The notes beneath the pieces were generated by a model, which was not told where the DNA came from, ran no database searches, and saw only the letters and a list, made by a program, of their open reading frames with translations. The position numbers and the translations under genes are program-made. A stretch of DNA of 64,000 nt from Stenotrophomonas maltophilia (lineage in GTDB: Bacteria; Pseudomonadota; Gammaproteobacteria; Xanthomonadales; Xanthomonadaceae): contig NZ_CP090423.1 in assembly GCF_023518235.1 (NCBI RefSeq), positions 3,985,001 through 4,049,000 on the forward strand. Reading direction: 5' to 3'. Below are positions 1 to 9,332 of this stretch, piece after piece. Numbering within the stretch: the first letter of the stretch is position 1; each line of letters begins with the position of its first letter.

Positions 1-539
1 TGTTCTTCCGCGATGAGCTGGCCAAGCTGTTCGAGCTGGGCCGCGAAGAAAAGCTCGACATCACCACGCTCAAGGGCAGCTATGCCGGTGCGATGGGCAT
101 GGGCCAGTTCATGCCGTCCAGCTACCTCGATTACGCGGTGGACGGCAACGGCGATGGCCGTCGCGACCTGTTCAACAGCTACGACGACGTGTTCTCGTCC
201 ATCGCCAATTACTTCGTGAAGAAGGGCGGCTGGGTGCGCGGTGGCCAGGTGGCCGTGCCGGCCACGCTGGCGCCGGGCCGCGAGGAGTTCAACCCGACCG
301 AGTGGATGCCCACCTGGTCGCTGGCCGACCTGGCACAGCGCGGCTACCAGCCCAGCGCGCCGGTGCAGCCGGGCGCCACCGCCACCCCGATCACCCTGGA
401 AGGCAGCACCGGCAAGCAGTACTGGCTGGGCTTCCAGAACTACTACGCGATCACCCGCTACAACCTCTCGAAGATGTACGCGATGGCCGTGTTCCAGTTG
501 TCCCAGGCCATCGCCGGACAGGAGCTGCCCCCGGCATGA
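1..539 (+). CDS. mltB: Lytic murein transglycosylase B, C-terminal part (cut by window edge)
   Basis: The reading frame is open from base 3, so the gene starts outside the window and only about 178 C-terminal residues are present. The motif GAMGMGQFMPSSY followed by a DGNGDG segment is the substrate-binding core of MltB-type transglycosylases (SLT_2 / GH103), which cleave the glycan strand of peptidoglycan to 1,6-anhydro-muropeptides in the periplasm. The catalytic Glu would lie just upstream of the window. Its stop codon overlaps the ATG of rlpA by 4 bases, and the next gene after rlpA is a D,D-carboxypeptidase, so this is a cell-wall remodelling cluster. The family call is firm; the N-terminus and any lipobox cannot be seen. 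Confidence 0.93.
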   Translation, partial: FFRDELAKLFELGREEKLDITTLKGSYAGAMGMGQFMPSSYLDYAVDGNGDGRRDLFNSYDDVFSSIANYFVKKGGWVRGGQVAVPATLAPGREEFNPTEWMPTWSLADLAQRGYQPSAPVQPGATATPITLEGSTGKQYWLGFQNYYAITRYNLSKMYAMAVFQLSQAIAGQELPPA

Positions 540-1804
540 ACATCAGATGGCTGGTCCCGAGCTTGATCGTCCTCGCGCTGGCAGCGTGCAGCAGCGCGCC
601 GAAGAAGCCGGCCACCGCCGGCCATGCTGGCAAGTCCAGCGGAACGCTGGTGCAGGGCCGCGGTTCGCGCCCGGCGCACTGTCCGGAAGGTTCGCCCTAC
701 GCGGCGGCCAAGGAAGACCTCAGCACCCGCGGCAACTACACCGCCGGTGGCCTGTACAAGCCCGGGGTGAAGGACAGCACGCCTACCTACATTCCGAACG
801 TGGCCTGCATTCCCGAGCCGGAAGTGACCGCCGAGGAGCGCTCGGCGATCGGCAACAAGTCGCCGTACGTGGTGCTGGGCAAGTCGTACAAGGTGCTCGA
901 CGACACCCATGATTACGTCGAGCGCGGCACCGCCTCCTACTACGGCGCCAAGTTCCATGGCCGCCTGACCTCCAACCGCGAGGTCTACGACATGTACCAG
1001 TTCACCGCCGCGCACAAGACGTTGCCGCTGCCCAGCTTCGCCCGCGTGACGAACCTGGACAACGGCGAATCGGTGATCGTGCGTGTCAACGATCGCGGCC
1101 CGTTCCATGATGGCCGCGTGGTCGATCTCAGCTACGCCGCCGCCGTGCGGCTGGGCATCACCCAGCGCGGCACCGGCAATGTGGAAGTGCGTGCGCTGCA
1201 GCCGGGCGAGAGCAACCTGCTGGCGCAGAAACCCTCGCGCCGTGAGCGTCGTGCCGCCGAAGCAGCCGCCGCCACCGCCATGGCCAGCACGCGGTCGGCA
1301 CCGGCCGCACGTGCGCCGGCCGACAGTGACATTGATCGCCTGGTCAATCGCCTGCCGACCGACGGTGCACCGTCGCGCGGCCAGCCGGCCACCACCCAGG
1401 GCGTGGCCAGTACGGCGCCGGACGTGGCGGTCAGCAGCCTGCCGCCGAGCGCACCGCCGGTGCGCAGCACGGCACCTGCGCCGGCCGTGGTGGCCAGCAC
1501 GGCGCCGCGTACGGTGGCACCGGCACCGGTGCGTAGCACCCCGGCCACGCCCAGCCTGTCGCAACAGGTGGTCGGCGCGGTGATGGTACAGGTCGCCAGC
1601 TTCTCCAGCCGCGACAATGCCAACCGCGCGATGGGCCAGCTCAACGCTGCCGGCATCGTCGGGGCCACCATCAGCGATATCGCCGCCGGTGGCCGTACCC
1701 TGTTCCGCCTGCGTGTTCCCGCCAACGACCATGCCAGTGCCGCGGAACTTGTCGGCCGCATCGCCGGTCTGGGGCTGGGTTCGCCGCAGATCGTCAAGGA
1801 TTGA
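536..1804 (+). CDS. rlpA: Septal ring lytic transglycosylase RlpA family lipoprotein
   Basis: The 422-residue protein has a lipoprotein signal (hydrophobic stretch then LAAC lipobox near residue 18). A double-psi beta-barrel (RlpA) domain lies at about residues 125-215, with GTASYYGAKFHGRLTSN and RVNDRGPFHDGRVVDLS. A low-complexity Ala/Pro/Thr linker spans about 230-345. A C-terminal SPOR domain (MVQVASFSSRDNANRAMGQL) binds denuded glycan strands at the septum. RlpA proteins in this group are lytic transglycosylases acting on glycan lacking stem peptides. The ATG at 536 was chosen because it gives a clean lipoprotein signal and overlaps the mltB stop (ATGA); a longer in-frame extension is only the antisense-like shadow of mltB. 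The genes are probably co-transcribed and coupled. Confidence 0.93.
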   Translation: MNIRWLVPSLIVLALAACSSAPKKPATAGHAGKSSGTLVQGRGSRPAHCPEGSPYAAAKEDLSTRGNYTAGGLYKPGVKDSTPTYIPNVACIPEPEVTAEERSAIGNKSPYVVLGKSYKVLDDTHDYVERGTASYYGAKFHGRLTSNREVYDMYQFTAAHKTLPLPSFARVTNLDNGESVIVRVNDRGPFHDGRVVDLSYAAAVRLGITQRGTGNVEVRALQPGESNLLAQKPSRRERRAAEAAAATAMASTRSAPAARAPADSDIDRLVNRLPTDGAPSRGQPATTQGVASTAPDVAVSSLPPSAPPVRSTAPAPAVVASTAPRTVAPAPVRSTPATPSLSQQVVGAVMVQVASFSSRDNANRAMGQLNAAGIVGATISDIAAGGRTLFRLRVPANDHASAAELVGRIAGLGLGSPQIVKD

Positions 1805-1904
1805 TCCGCCCGGGCCGGTGCTGCCGGCCCACGCTCCCCCGGCCTTACAATGGCCGTTACGTTCCACCCTCCATTCCCGGCCGTCCCCTGGAGCCTGCTG
1901 TCCA

Positions 1905-3125
1905 ATGAATTTCCGTTCCGCCGCCACCGCCCTGGCCGCCACCCTGGTGGTGGGCCTGGCTTCCGCCCAGACGCCGCTGCCGACTCCGGCCACGCCGGCG
2001 CCCGCCGCTGCCGCTGCCGCCCCGGCCACCGTCGCCACTCCGCCGGCCCCGGCGCCGAGCGTGTCCAAGGCCTGGGTACTGATGGATTACGCCACCGGCC
2101 AGGTACTGGCCGGCGAAAACGTCCACGAGCAGCTGGCCCCGGCCAGCATCACCAAGGTGATGACGTCCTACGTGATCGCCGCCGAGGTCAAGAACGGCAA
2201 GGTCCGTGCAGATGACCAGGTGATGATGAGCGAGCGCGCCTGGCGTGAAGGTGGCGCCGGCACCGACGGCAGCTACAGCGGTTTCCCGGTCAACCAGACC
2301 GCACGCCTGGAAGACATGGAAAAGGGCATGGCGATCCAGTCCGGCAACGACGCCGCGATCGCCCTGGCCGAACACGTGGCCGGTAGCGAAGAGGCCTTCG
2401 CCTCGCTGATGAACAGCTACGCCGCCAAGATCGGCATGAAGGATTCGCACTTCGTCAACGCCCACGGCCTGACCGCGCAAGGCCATCACAGCACCGCCTA
2501 CGACCTGGCGCTGCTGGGCCGGGCGATGGTGCGCGACTACCCGGAAACCTACGCGTACAACAAGATCAAGGAATTCCAGGTCGGCAACATCAAGCAGCCC
2601 AACCGCAACCTGCTGCTGTGGCGCGATGGCAGCGTGGACGGCATCAAGACCGGCCACACTTCCGAGGCCGGCTACTGCCTGATGAGCTCGGCCCAGCGCG
2701 GCGATCAGCGCCTGATCGCGGTGGTGCTGGGGGGGGCATCGGAGAAGCAGCGTGCCGATGACAGCCTGGCCCTGCTGAACTGGGGCTTCCGCTTCTTCGA
2801 GACCCACCGCCTGTACGAGCCGGGCAAGGCCGTGGCCGAGCACAAGGTCTGGAAGGGCACCACCGACAAGGTGCAGCTGGGCGTGGCCCAGCCGATGCTG
2901 GTGAGCGTGCCGCGCGGCCGCTACAACGACCTGAAGCCGAGCATCGACGTGCCCAAGACCCTGGAAGCACCGTTCACCGCCGGCCAGCAGATCGGCACCG
3001 TGAAGGTGACCCTGGATGGCAAGGTCGTTGCCGAAGCACCGCTGGTGGCGGTGGCTGCCGTCGAGCAGGCCGGCTTCTTCAAGCGCCTGTGGGACAGCTT
3101 CTGGATGTGGTGGGAATCGGAATGA
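1905..3125 (+). CDS. dacC: D-alanyl-D-alanine carboxypeptidase (PBP5/6 family, peptidase S11)
   Basis: The 406-residue exported enzyme removes the terminal D-Ala from peptidoglycan pentapeptides. A signal peptide ends near SAQ (residue 22) and is followed by an Ala/Pro-rich stretch. All three active-site motifs are visible: SITK (Ser81/Lys84), SGN (residues 146-148) and KTG (248-250). A PBP5-type C-terminal beta domain follows, and the last residues (FFKRLWDSFWMWWESE) form the amphipathic membrane anchor typical of dacA/dacC products. The gene follows rlpA after 100 bases and ends at a strong terminator. The symbol is by family only; dacA would be equally defensible. Confidence 0.93.
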   Translation: MNFRSAATALAATLVVGLASAQTPLPTPATPAPAAAAAAPATVATPPAPAPSVSKAWVLMDYATGQVLAGENVHEQLAPASITKVMTSYVIAAEVKNGKVRADDQVMMSERAWREGGAGTDGSYSGFPVNQTARLEDMEKGMAIQSGNDAAIALAEHVAGSEEAFASLMNSYAAKIGMKDSHFVNAHGLTAQGHHSTAYDLALLGRAMVRDYPETYAYNKIKEFQVGNIKQPNRNLLLWRDGSVDGIKTGHTSEAGYCLMSSAQRGDQRLIAVVLGGASEKQRADDSLALLNWGFRFFETHRLYEPGKAVAEHKVWKGTTDKVQLGVAQPMLVSVPRGRYNDLKPSIDVPKTLEAPFTAGQQIGTVKVTLDGKVVAEAPLVAVAAVEQAGFFKRLWDSFWMWWESE

Positions 3126-3149
3126 TCCACGCATCTGCGTGGTGAAGGA

Positions 3150-3177
3150 AAAGGCCGGCGAATGCCGGCCTTTTTCG
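3150..3177 (+). terminator. Rho-independent terminator after dacC
   Basis: The arms AAGGCCGGC and GCCGGCCTT around a short AAT-containing loop form a GC-rich hairpin. A T-rich tract (TTTTTCGTTT) follows directly, 25 bases after the dacC stop codon. Confidence 0.85.
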
Positions 3178-3198
3178 TTTCGGGATGGCGGTTGCGGG

Positions 3199-3272
3199 TC
3201 CTGCCGGCCGCTGGTCGGCCCCCATGAACCCCTCCGGGATATGCCCGCAGCCGACCAACGGTCGGCACCTAC
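3199..3272. repeat. Palindromic intergenic repeats (two hairpins)
   Basis: A GC-rich GCCGGCCGCTGGTCGGC-type hairpin is followed by GCCGACCAACGGTCGGC flanked by CACCTAC. Related GCCGGC/GTCGGC hairpins recur in many gaps of this window. The second hairpin reaches the stop codon of the minus-strand gene, so it may also act as a transcript end for that gene. Confidence 0.6.
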
Positions 3273-4342
3273 AGCGAGCGGCTGATGGTGAAGCTGCCGA
3301 ACACCGGTGACTGGCGCTGGCCGCTGAACTCTCGGGTGCTGTGGTAGCGCGCCATCGCGAACTTCCAGCGTCCACGCATCACGGCGATGCCGTAGCCGGC
3401 CTGGGCGACCACGTGGCGCTTGTCCACGCTGTGGCTGCTGCGGAAGGTGTTGCCGTCCAGCGTGATATCGCGGATCACCCACGCCGCATCGGTGGTGGCG
3501 AACAGGTGCCAGGACCAGCCGCTGGGACGGCCACCGCGCGTGGGCGCAGTGTTCTCACCGGCCGGGCGCAGCGGCGTGCTGCCGAAGTCGTCGGGCAGCT
3601 TCCAGCCGAAGCGCACTTCGCCGCCGGCATTGGCCTTGGTTTCCAGGTTGCCGATCGAGCCGCCGTAGTGGCTGATTGCATCCCAGCCCCAGCCGCCGGC
3701 ATTGATGCTGGCATCGGCCGGCCAGCGCCGCATGCGCTCGTGGGTCAGCATGAACACCGGTTCGTTGTGCAGCTGGTTGTCCCAGCCCTCGAACTTCTTG
3801 TCACCCAGCAGGCTGTGCACCGCATCCTGCACCTGCTTGCCCTGTGCCCACGGCCCGACCACGCCCAGCGCCAGCTGGGTGGTCTGCAGGCGGTCGCCGC
3901 TGCGCGCGTTGAAACCGAAGCTGGCCAGCAGTACGCCGGCATACGGGCGATCCTCCTCGATCAGATCGCGCCGGGCCGGGTCTGTCGGGGTGAAGATGCC
4001 CTGGCCGATGCTGAAGATCATGTTCTGCTGCTCGAACTTGCCCGGATGCAGCCCTTCCAGGTACTGGTTCACCCAGCGCGCCATGCGCGGCAGACAGGGG
4101 TCATCGGTGTAGTCGACCAGGTTCGGCGAAACCAGGGTCAGCTGCGCGCCGTTGGTATAGCCCTGGTCCTGGTGGCGGCCACCGAACAGGTCGTTGTCGA
4201 CGCGGAAGTTGACCTGGGGCGGGTGGTCGCGCATCGCGTCCGGGCCGCATTGTTCAGCGGCCTGGGCGGCAAGAGGGAGGGCGGCGGCCAACAGGCCGGA
4301 CAGCCCGAGGGCTGCGACGCTACGCATGGATGGAATGCTCAT
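3269..4342 (-). CDS. LpxR-like lipid A deacylase family outer-membrane protein (DUF2219)
   Basis: The 357-residue protein has a clear signal peptide ending AAQA and an alternating-residue beta-barrel pattern that ends in an aromatic/Leu terminus, as expected for an outer-membrane barrel. It carries family hallmarks of LpxR/DUF2219: FRVDNDLFGG followed by QGYTNGAQL near the N-terminus (the Asn-Asp and Thr of the LpxR active site) and LHNEPVF near the middle (the His/Glu pair). LpxR removes the 3'-acyloxyacyl chain from lipid A at the cell surface. The activity is inferred from family. The gene stands alone on the minus strand between the cell-wall block and the lipoate block. Confidence 0.8.
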   Translation of the reverse strand: MSIPSMRSVAALGLSGLLAAALPLAAQAAEQCGPDAMRDHPPQVNFRVDNDLFGGRHQDQGYTNGAQLTLVSPNLVDYTDDPCLPRMARWVNQYLEGLHPGKFEQQNMIFSIGQGIFTPTDPARRDLIEEDRPYAGVLLASFGFNARSGDRLQTTQLALGVVGPWAQGKQVQDAVHSLLGDKKFEGWDNQLHNEPVFMLTHERMRRWPADASINAGGWGWDAISHYGGSIGNLETKANAGGEVRFGWKLPDDFGSTPLRPAGENTAPTRGGRPSGWSWHLFATTDAAWVIRDITLDGNTFRSSHSVDKRHVVAQAGYGIAVMRGRWKFAMARYHSTREFSGQRQSPVFGSFTISRSL

Positions 4343-4645
4343 GGGGAAGGGGGCACGGGTTTGTCGTTATCTGCAACAACACGGTACTCGTGCGCCTGTG
4401 ACGGAACGAGCGCTTTCCGCTCACTTGTCTGTTCCGAAAACAACATTGTCCGGACGACACAATCCGTTACAGGTGCCCGGCCAAGCCACGGGCCGGGCCG
4501 CCCTGGGCCATGCCGGTGTCAGTCAGCTGGCGTTGGGGTGGCCGGCGGGTGCCGCCGCTGCCTGCAACGCAGCAGCCCGCAGGTGCCGCCTTTGACTTTG
4601 ATGAATACTCTTGGGTTTGTTGCCCTGCGGCCCGATAATGGGGCC
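4343..4645. other. Intergenic region between divergent lpxR-like gene and ybeD
   Basis: About 300 bases hold no convincing gene. An inverted repeat GGAACGAGCG...CTTTCCGCTC lies near 4400-4425. A TTGACT hexamer at 4592-4597 could be a -35 element for ybeD-lipB-lipA, but no good -10 sits at the right distance. Both divergent genes must take their promoters from here. Confidence 0.4.
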
Positions 4646-4924
4646 ATGGAAATCAAGTCCGACAACCCCGACCACGGCTTCCAGTTCCCCGGCCAGTTCG
4701 AGCTCAGCGCCATGGGCCCGGCCAACCGCGGCCTGGAACATGAGCTCCCCCGCCTGCTGCTGGCCGCCGGCATCGATGTCGTCAATGAACGCATCAGCTG
4801 GAAGCATTCGTCCAACGGCAAGTACGTGTCCGTCCGCATCGTGTTCAAGGCCGAAAGCCGCGAACAGTACGACCTGGCCCACCAGGCGCTGCGCGACCAC
4901 CCGGAAGTGAAGTGGACGCTGTAG
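4646..4924 (+). CDS. ybeD: YbeD/DUF493 family protein
   Basis: This small (92 aa) ACT-like alpha/beta protein contains [11 protein letters not shown] and ends with the family signature DHPEVKWTL. YbeD lies directly upstream of lipB in many proteobacteria, and that arrangement is kept here. Its biochemical role is unproven; a regulatory role near lipoate synthesis has been suggested from context. The start ATG at 4646 gives the family-typical N-terminus [16 protein letters not shown]. Its 3' end overlaps the GTG start of lipB by 13 bases, implying translational coupling. Confidence 0.9.
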   Translation: MEIKSDNPDHGFQFPGQFELSAMGPANRGLEHELPRLLLAAGIDVVNERISWKHSSNGKYVSVRIVFKAESREQYDLAHQALRDHPEVKWTL

Positions 4925-5622
4925 CCGACAGCTGCCCTGCCGCGGCCGCCCCGGAAGACCGCGCGCCGCGACCGGCGGTGGTCCGCGACCTCGGCCGCCA
5001 GCCGTACGAGCCCGTGTGGCGCGCCATGCAGCGCTTCACCGACCAGCGCAGCGACGCCGATGCCGACGAGCTGTGGGTGGTCGAGCACGACCCGGTGTTC
5101 ACCCTGGGCCAGGCCGGCAAGGACGAACACGTGCTGGCGCCGGGCGATATCCCGGTGCTGCATGTGGACCGTGGCGGCCAGGTGACCTATCACGGCCCCG
5201 GCCAGCTCGTGGTCTATCCGCTGCTACGCCTGCCGCGGCTGGGCATCGGTGTGCGCGACTACGTGTGCCGCATCGAACAGGCCCTCATCGATACCCTGGG
5301 CGAGTGGAACATCGGCGCCGAACGCCGCGAGGGCGCCCCGGGCGTCTATGTCGGTGGCGCCAAGATTGCTGCGCTGGGCATCCGCGTGCGCCGCGGCTGC
5401 ACCTTCCACGGCCTGGCCTTCAATGTGTCGATGGACCTGGAACCCTTCCACCGCATCAATCCCTGTGGCTACCAGGGGTTGCAGGTGACCTCGGTGGTAG
5501 ACTTGGGCGGCCCCTCCGGGATGGATGCCGTCAAGCCGGTGCTGCTGGACCACCTGGCCCGCCAGTTCGGCCTGCTGCTGCAGCACACGCCGGAACTGCC
5601 TGATCTTTCTGCGGCCGCCTGA
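4912..5622 (+). CDS. lipB: Octanoyl-[acyl-carrier-protein]:protein N-octanoyltransferase
   Basis: The 236-residue LipB transfers octanoate from acyl carrier protein to the lipoyl domains of pyruvate and 2-oxoglutarate dehydrogenases and the glycine cleavage H protein. Visible motifs include the [17 protein letters not shown] core, the catalytic Lys in [12 protein letters not shown] and the catalytic Cys in INPCGYQGL. The start is a GTG inside the ybeD 3' end. The N-terminal 20 residues are Ala/Pro-rich and longer than in E. coli, so a later start is possible. The product feeds LipA, encoded 18 bases downstream. Confidence 0.96.
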   Translation: MDAVADSCPAAAAPEDRAPRPAVVRDLGRQPYEPVWRAMQRFTDQRSDADADELWVVEHDPVFTLGQAGKDEHVLAPGDIPVLHVDRGGQVTYHGPGQLVVYPLLRLPRLGIGVRDYVCRIEQALIDTLGEWNIGAERREGAPGVYVGGAKIAALGIRVRRGCTFHGLAFNVSMDLEPFHRINPCGYQGLQVTSVVDLGGPSGMDAVKPVLLDHLARQFGLLLQHTPELPDLSAAA

Positions 5623-5640
5623 CCGCCCCCCGGAACTGCC

Positions 5641-6651
5641 ATGACTGAAACCACCGCCCGTTCCATTCCCCTGCAGATCGTGCAGGGCGACTCTCCGTCC
5701 GCCGCGCCGTTGCAGGCCGGGGTCAAGCAGCTGGGCGGTGACAAGATCAACCGCTCGCCGGTGCAGTTCGCCGACGCGCCGGTGCTGCGCAAGCCGTCCT
5801 GGATCCGCGTGCGCATTCCTTCGGGCAATGCCGTGCAGAACCTGAAGGCCAAGCTGCGCGAGAACCGCCTGGTGACCGTGTGCGAGGAAGCCAGCTGCCC
5901 GAACATCCACGAGTGCTTCGGCCACGGCACCGCCACTTTCATGATCCTGGGTGAAGTCTGCACCCGCCGCTGCTCGTTCTGCGACGTGGCCCACGGCCGC
6001 CCGAAGCCGCCCGATGCCAACGAGCCGGCCAGCCTCGGCCAGACCGTGGCCGACATGGGCCTGAAGTACGTGGTGGTGACCAGCGTCGACCGCGATGACC
6101 TGCGCGACGGCGGTGCCCAGCACTTCGTCGACTGCATCACCGCCATCCGCGAGAAGTCGCCGGGTACCCGCATCGAAGTGCTGACCCCGGACTTCCGCGG
6201 CAAGGGCCGCATGGAGCGCGCGCTGGAGATCCTGGCGCAGAACCCGCCGGATGTGTTCAACCACAACATCGAAACCGTACCGGACCTGTACCGCAACGTG
6301 CGCCCGGGCGCGGACTACCAGTGGTCGCTGAACCTGCTGAAGAACTTCAAGGCGCAGCACCCGGAGGTGCCGACCAAGAGCGGCATCATGCTGGGCCTGG
6401 GCGAAGACTTCGAACAGATCAAGGCGACCATGCGTGATCTGCGCGCGCATGACGTGGACATGATCACCATCGGCCAGTACCTGCAGCCGACCGCGCACCA
6501 CCACCCAGTGCTGAAGTACTGGACCCCGGACGATTACAAGGCGCTGGAAGACTACGGCTACGAGCTGGGCTTCAGCCACGTGGCCTCCGGCCCGATGGTG
6601 CGCTCCTCGTACCACGCCGACGTGCAGGCCAAGGGCGCCGGCGTCCGGTAA
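5641..6651 (+). CDS. lipA: Lipoyl synthase (radical SAM)
   Basis: The 336-residue radical SAM enzyme inserts two sulfurs into protein-bound octanoyl groups made by LipB. Both iron-sulfur cluster motifs are intact: the LipA-specific auxiliary cluster [12 protein letters not shown] and the radical SAM cluster CTRRCSFC. The C-terminal [11 protein letters not shown] carries the conserved RSSY serine ligand. The N-terminal ~55 residues before PSWIRVRIP are longer than in some homologues but begin at a sensible ATG. It is the last gene of the ybeD-lipB-lipA operon. Confidence 0.97.
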   Translation: MTETTARSIPLQIVQGDSPSAAPLQAGVKQLGGDKINRSPVQFADAPVLRKPSWIRVRIPSGNAVQNLKAKLRENRLVTVCEEASCPNIHECFGHGTATFMILGEVCTRRCSFCDVAHGRPKPPDANEPASLGQTVADMGLKYVVVTSVDRDDLRDGGAQHFVDCITAIREKSPGTRIEVLTPDFRGKGRMERALEILAQNPPDVFNHNIETVPDLYRNVRPGADYQWSLNLLKNFKAQHPEVPTKSGIMLGLGEDFEQIKATMRDLRAHDVDMITIGQYLQPTAHHHPVLKYWTPDDYKALEDYGYELGFSHVASGPMVRSSYHADVQAKGAGVR

Positions 6652-6969
6652 GCGGTTGCGCGATGCGCGCTACCGCTTCCCACGATGCGCTGCGCACACC
6701 GTGGGCCCCGGCTTACCACCACCCACACCCCCGCCGCTTCGCGGCCGCCCCCTGACTCAGGGGGCTTGCAACCCGATGCCCTCCGCAACCGGACAGACGG
6801 CACCTCCGGCTGTCCTGCTCTTCAGCCATTCACAATTTGCTACACCGGCCCCGCTAGGCTGGTTTTCCGCCGGATGTGGGCGGGTGACAAACCCGGCAAC
6901 TTTCGGCACTGTCGGGGTGTCTGAACACCCTGCAGTCTCCCCCTTGGCAAGGCGCCTTCGAGCACGTCA
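6652..6969. other. Intergenic region upstream of prc
   Basis: No gene is supported in these 318 bases. The region has a small hairpin (GCGATGCGC type) just after lipA and a CCCCCTGACTCAGGGGG palindrome near 6748-6764, both of which could end transcription. An AT-richer stretch around 6825-6910 is the likely location of the prc promoter, but no consensus hexamer pair is convincing. Confidence 0.4.
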
Positions 6970-9147
6970 ATGAAATTCAAAGCCCCCGCATTCCTGTTGG
7001 CCCTGGCGCTGGTTGCGCCGTTGGCGCTGGCGGCCAAGGCCGACTCGCCCGCTTTGCCTGCGGCGGCGACCGCCGATCAGGTCACCACCTCCAAGCTGGT
7101 GTACGGCCTGTTGTCCGACAGCCGCTACGCCTACCGCCCGCGCGCGCTGGACGAGGCCACCTCCAAGGACGTGTTCAAGCGCTACCTGGAGACGCTGGAC
7201 GGCGGCAAGCAGTACTTCACCCAGGCCGACGTGGCCCGTTTCGCACCGTTTGAAGCCAACATCGCCTCGGCCATCCGCGGCGGCGAGCTTGAGCCGTCGT
7301 TCCAGGTGTTCGCCGTCTACAAGCAGCGCGTCGGCGAGCGCGTGGCCTATGCGCGCAAGCTGCTCAAGCAGGAGCCGGACTTCACCACCGACGAGCGCTT
7401 CGAATACGACCGCAAGAAGGTGCCGTGGGCGGCCAGCAGTGCCGAGCTCGACGAGCTGTGGCGCAAGTCGGTCAAGAACGATTGGCTGCGCCTGAAGCTG
7501 GCCGGCAAGAAGCCCGATGACATCCGCAAGACGCTGGACAAGCGCTACGCGACGCTGGAGAAGTCGGTCAATGAACTGAAGGGCGAGGACGTCTTCCAGT
7601 TCTTCATGAACGCCTATACCAGCGCGGTCGACCCGCACACCGATTACTTCACCCCGCGTACCGCCGAGAACTTCAACCAGGCGATGTCGCTGTCGCTGGA
7701 AGGCATCGGTGCGCAGCTGCAGCGCCAGGACGATGTGGTGGTGATCCGCGAGATCATCGCCGGTGGCCCGGCCGCGGTGGACGGCACGCTGAAGCCGGGT
7801 GACCGCATCGTCGGCGTCGGCCAGGGCAAGTCCGGCCAGGTCGAGGACGTGATCGGCTGGCGCATCGATGACGTCGTGGCCAAGATCCGCGGTGCCAAGG
7901 ACACCCAGGTCAAGCTGGAATTCATCCCCGCCGCCGAAGGCGCCGACGGCAAGCACCACACGCTGGTGCTGACCCGGCAGAAGGTGCGCCTGGCCGAACA
8001 GGCCGCCAAGGGCGAGACCATGACCATTCCTGCCGCCAATGGCGAACCGGCGCGCAAGGTCGGCGTGATCAAGCTGCCGACCTTCTACCAGGACTTCGAA
8101 GGCCGTCGCCGCAATGCGGCCGACTATGCCTCGGCCACCCGCGACGTGGCCAAGCTGCTGGCCGGCTTCAAGAACGACAAGCTGGACGGCGTGGTGCTGG
8201 ACCTGCGCAACAACGGCGGCGGTTCGCTGGATGAGGCGATCGAACTGACCGGCCTGTTCATTGAGCAGGGCCCGGTGGTGCAGGTGCGCGAGTCCGGTGG
8301 CCGCGTCACCGTCAACAGCGACCGCAACCAGGGCGTGGCGTGGGACGGCCCGCTGGCCGTGCTGATCAACCGTGGTTCGGCCTCGGCGTCGGAAATCTTC
8401 GCCGGCGCCATCCAGGACTACGGCCGTGGCCTGGTGATCGGTGAGACCAGCTTCGGCAAGGGCACCGTGCAGAACATCGTCGACCTCGACCGTTGGCCGA
8501 GTGGCGAAACCCAGCGCTTTGGACAGGTGAAGCTGACCATCGCCCAGTTCTTCCGTATCAGCGGCAGCAGCACCCAGCACAAGGGCGTGGTGCCGGACCT
8601 GGCCTTCCCGGCCAGCGTCGATGCCACCGAGTTCGGCGAAAGCACCTACGACAACGCGCTGCCGTGGACCCGCATCGCGGCCGTGCCGCACACCCAGTAC
8701 GGCAACTTCGCGCCGCTGCTGCCGAAGCTGGAGACCCGCCACGACGCGCGTATCGCCACCGACAAGGAATTCCAGTGGTGGAACGAGGATGTGGAGCAGT
8801 TCCGCACCGAAGCGGCGAAGAAGTACATCTCGCTGAACGAAGCCACCCGCCGCGCCGAGCGTGAGCGCCAGGACACCCAGCGCAAGGAGCGCCAGCTGCA
8901 GCGCAAGGAACTGGGCCTGGCCCTGGACCCGCTGGCCGATGACAGCAGCGATGACGGCCTGACCGGCAACGAGCGTGACATCGTCAAGGATGCCGCGCGC
9001 GAGAAGGCCGCCGAGAAGCGTCCGGACCCGCTGCTGCGTGAATCGGCCTCGATCCTGGCCGATGCAGTGAACCTTCTGGAGGCTGATCGCCCGCTGTCGG
9101 CGCAGGTGCTGCCGCAGTCCACCGGTGCCGGTCGCTGGGCGGACTGA
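6970..9147 (+). CDS. prc: Carboxy-terminal (tail-specific) protease Prc, family S41
   Basis: The 725-residue periplasmic serine protease degrades or trims proteins with hydrophobic C-termini and controls cell-wall hydrolases in other gammaproteobacteria. A signal peptide ends near LALAAKA. A helical N-terminal domain precedes a PDZ domain at about 230-340 and the S41 core at about 350-560. The catalytic dyad is visible as the second Ser of GSASASEIF (about residue 472) and the Lys of TSFGKGTVQ (about 497), 25 residues apart as in E. coli Prc. The C-terminal region is rich in Arg/Lys/Glu, as in the DUF3340 tail of Prc. A strong terminator follows. Confidence 0.95.
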   Translation: MKFKAPAFLLALALVAPLALAAKADSPALPAAATADQVTTSKLVYGLLSDSRYAYRPRALDEATSKDVFKRYLETLDGGKQYFTQADVARFAPFEANIASAIRGGELEPSFQVFAVYKQRVGERVAYARKLLKQEPDFTTDERFEYDRKKVPWAASSAELDELWRKSVKNDWLRLKLAGKKPDDIRKTLDKRYATLEKSVNELKGEDVFQFFMNAYTSAVDPHTDYFTPRTAENFNQAMSLSLEGIGAQLQRQDDVVVIREIIAGGPAAVDGTLKPGDRIVGVGQGKSGQVEDVIGWRIDDVVAKIRGAKDTQVKLEFIPAAEGADGKHHTLVLTRQKVRLAEQAAKGETMTIPAANGEPARKVGVIKLPTFYQDFEGRRRNAADYASATRDVAKLLAGFKNDKLDGVVLDLRNNGGGSLDEAIELTGLFIEQGPVVQVRESGGRVTVNSDRNQGVAWDGPLAVLINRGSASASEIFAGAIQDYGRGLVIGETSFGKGTVQNIVDLDRWPSGETQRFGQVKLTIAQFFRISGSSTQHKGVVPDLAFPASVDATEFGESTYDNALPWTRIAAVPHTQYGNFAPLLPKLETRHDARIATDKEFQWWNEDVEQFRTEAAKKYISLNEATRRAERERQDTQRKERQLQRKELGLALDPLADDSSDDGLTGNERDIVKDAAREKAAEKRPDPLLRESASILADAVNLLEADRPLSAQVLPQSTGAGRWAD

Positions 9148-9170
9148 GCGGCTCAGCGGGTGAGAGACCC

Positions 9171-9198
9171 GAGGGGCCGGCATTGCCGGCCCTTCTTT
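9171..9198 (+). terminator. Rho-independent terminator after prc
   Basis: The hairpin GGGGCCGGCATTGCCGGCCC is followed by TTCTTTG, 23 bases downstream of the prc stop codon. Confidence 0.75.
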
Positions 9199-9332
9199 GT
9201 CTGAGGAACTGTTTCCCGGTGGCGCCGGGCCATGCCCGGCGGATGAACCGGGACCAACGTGGGGGCCGGTTTCGACCTGCCGCACACGAGGGCAGGGCTA
9301 CCCTTGGCGGTACCCTCCTCGCAGGAGTACCC

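Noticed and set aside
4592..4639. Consensus sigma-70 promoter for ybeD (TTGACT and GATAAT)
   Set aside because: The hexamers are 36 bases apart and the second lies seven bases before the start codon, so they cannot form one promoter.
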